Shown here piece by piece: positions 62,866 to 63,069 of a DNA stretch of 63,069 nt. This DNA comes from Dehalococcoidia bacterium. Lineage in GTDB: Bacteria > Chloroflexota > Dehalococcoidia > Dehalococcoidales > JAUYDJ01. Both the position numbers and the translations under genes were made by a program. Every line of letters starts with the position of its first letter. The first letter of the stretch is position 1. The stretch spans positions 347,153-410,221 of the forward strand of contig CP070693.1 of the NCBI GenBank assembly GCA_020353235.1, written 5' to 3'. The notes below the pieces were generated by a model. It did not search any database and was not told the DNA's origin. It saw nothing but the letters and a program-made list of their open reading frames with translations.

Positions 62866-63069
62866 ATGACACCTCCCTTTTCCCTCATTCTGCCTCAAGT
62901 CATATATTTTCCGGCTTAACCTAGTCTGCCAAGATGACCGAATATTAGCACCCACCAGAATGGCTGTCAAGCGCCCACAGCCTCTGGTATGACCTTTTCT
63001 GGCTAGCGCTAGCTGCTAAGCCCCCGAGGGCATTAATATTGCCCATTAGCTGATTTGACGCCGCCAAGG

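Overview
The window is a dense, phage-free bacterial chromosome segment of moderately high GC, most consistent with an uncultured anaerobic Chloroflexota, probably class Dehalococcoidia. This is inferred from several things together: a Gram-positive-style replication set (L9, DnaB, a DnaD-domain protein, a DnaI/DnaC-type loader), methylenetetrahydrofolate reductase genes of the acetogen MetV/MetF type, B12 salvage and radical-SAM enzymes, many GTG/TTG starts, tRNAs with encoded CCA, and no gene for an outer membrane. No 16S gene is present, so the placement is an inference.

Layout. 1-4206: molybdenum-cofactor protein MobB (cut by the window edge), an Mrp ATPase, a PLP-homeostasis protein, a HAD phosphatase, tRNA-Pro, three very small genes (one a 31-residue ribosomal-protein-like peptide) and a GNAT acetyltransferase. 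4255-15371: accessory-looking stretch with a glycine-betaine permease and binding protein lacking an ATPase gene, a frameshifted ArsR regulator behind a perfect palindrome, a giant FAD/iron-sulfur oxidoreductase with a Met-rich tail, a hydrolase, an AT-rich DegV gene, small orphan genes, a decayed membrane-protein gene, a GAF/nuclease-like/HPRT fusion and an unidentified hairpin RNA. 15372-29894: glycerate kinase, GH38 mannosidase, ferritin-VIT1 fusion, biotin ligase and BioY, HtpX, cysteine synthase, SurE, then a pantothenate operon (DUF2520 protein, PanD, PanB, PanC) behind a leader with a terminator, a cluster of five tRNAs, a Cas4/RecB-like nuclease and CobO. 29932-42081: M20 hydrolase, PlsX, thioredoxin reductase, the L9-DnaB-DnaD-double-AAA+ block, HNH nuclease, RicT/HolB, LysA and small proteins. 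42089-48389: hydrolase, MMPL exporter, MutS with a solo Smr gene opposite it, tRNA-His and tRNA-Arg. 48397-53914: a tight operon of three diaphorase subunits (NuoG-, NuoE- and NuoF-like) with MetV, MetF and a B12-binding radical-SAM protein. 53916-63069: a minus-strand fatty-acid block (YceD, L32, FabD, FabG, Mth938-like, NusB, AcpP, HAD), methyltransferase, acyl-CoA dehydrogenase, IspH, PlsC, QueF, tRNA-Val and two small sensor-domain proteins.

How the parts fit. The strongest system-level signal is the NuoG/E/F-like plus MetV/MetF operon, which looks like a soluble NAD(P)H-linked methylenetetrahydrofolate reductase complex, a step of the Wood-Ljungdahl pathway. The biotin, pantothenate, acyl-carrier and fatty-acid genes supply lipid and CoA metabolism. 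Candidates for something undescribed are the GAF/PD-(D/E)XK-like/HPRT fusion at 13597-15039, the hairpin RNA next to it, and the two-AAA+ helicase-loader-like protein at 35661-37061.
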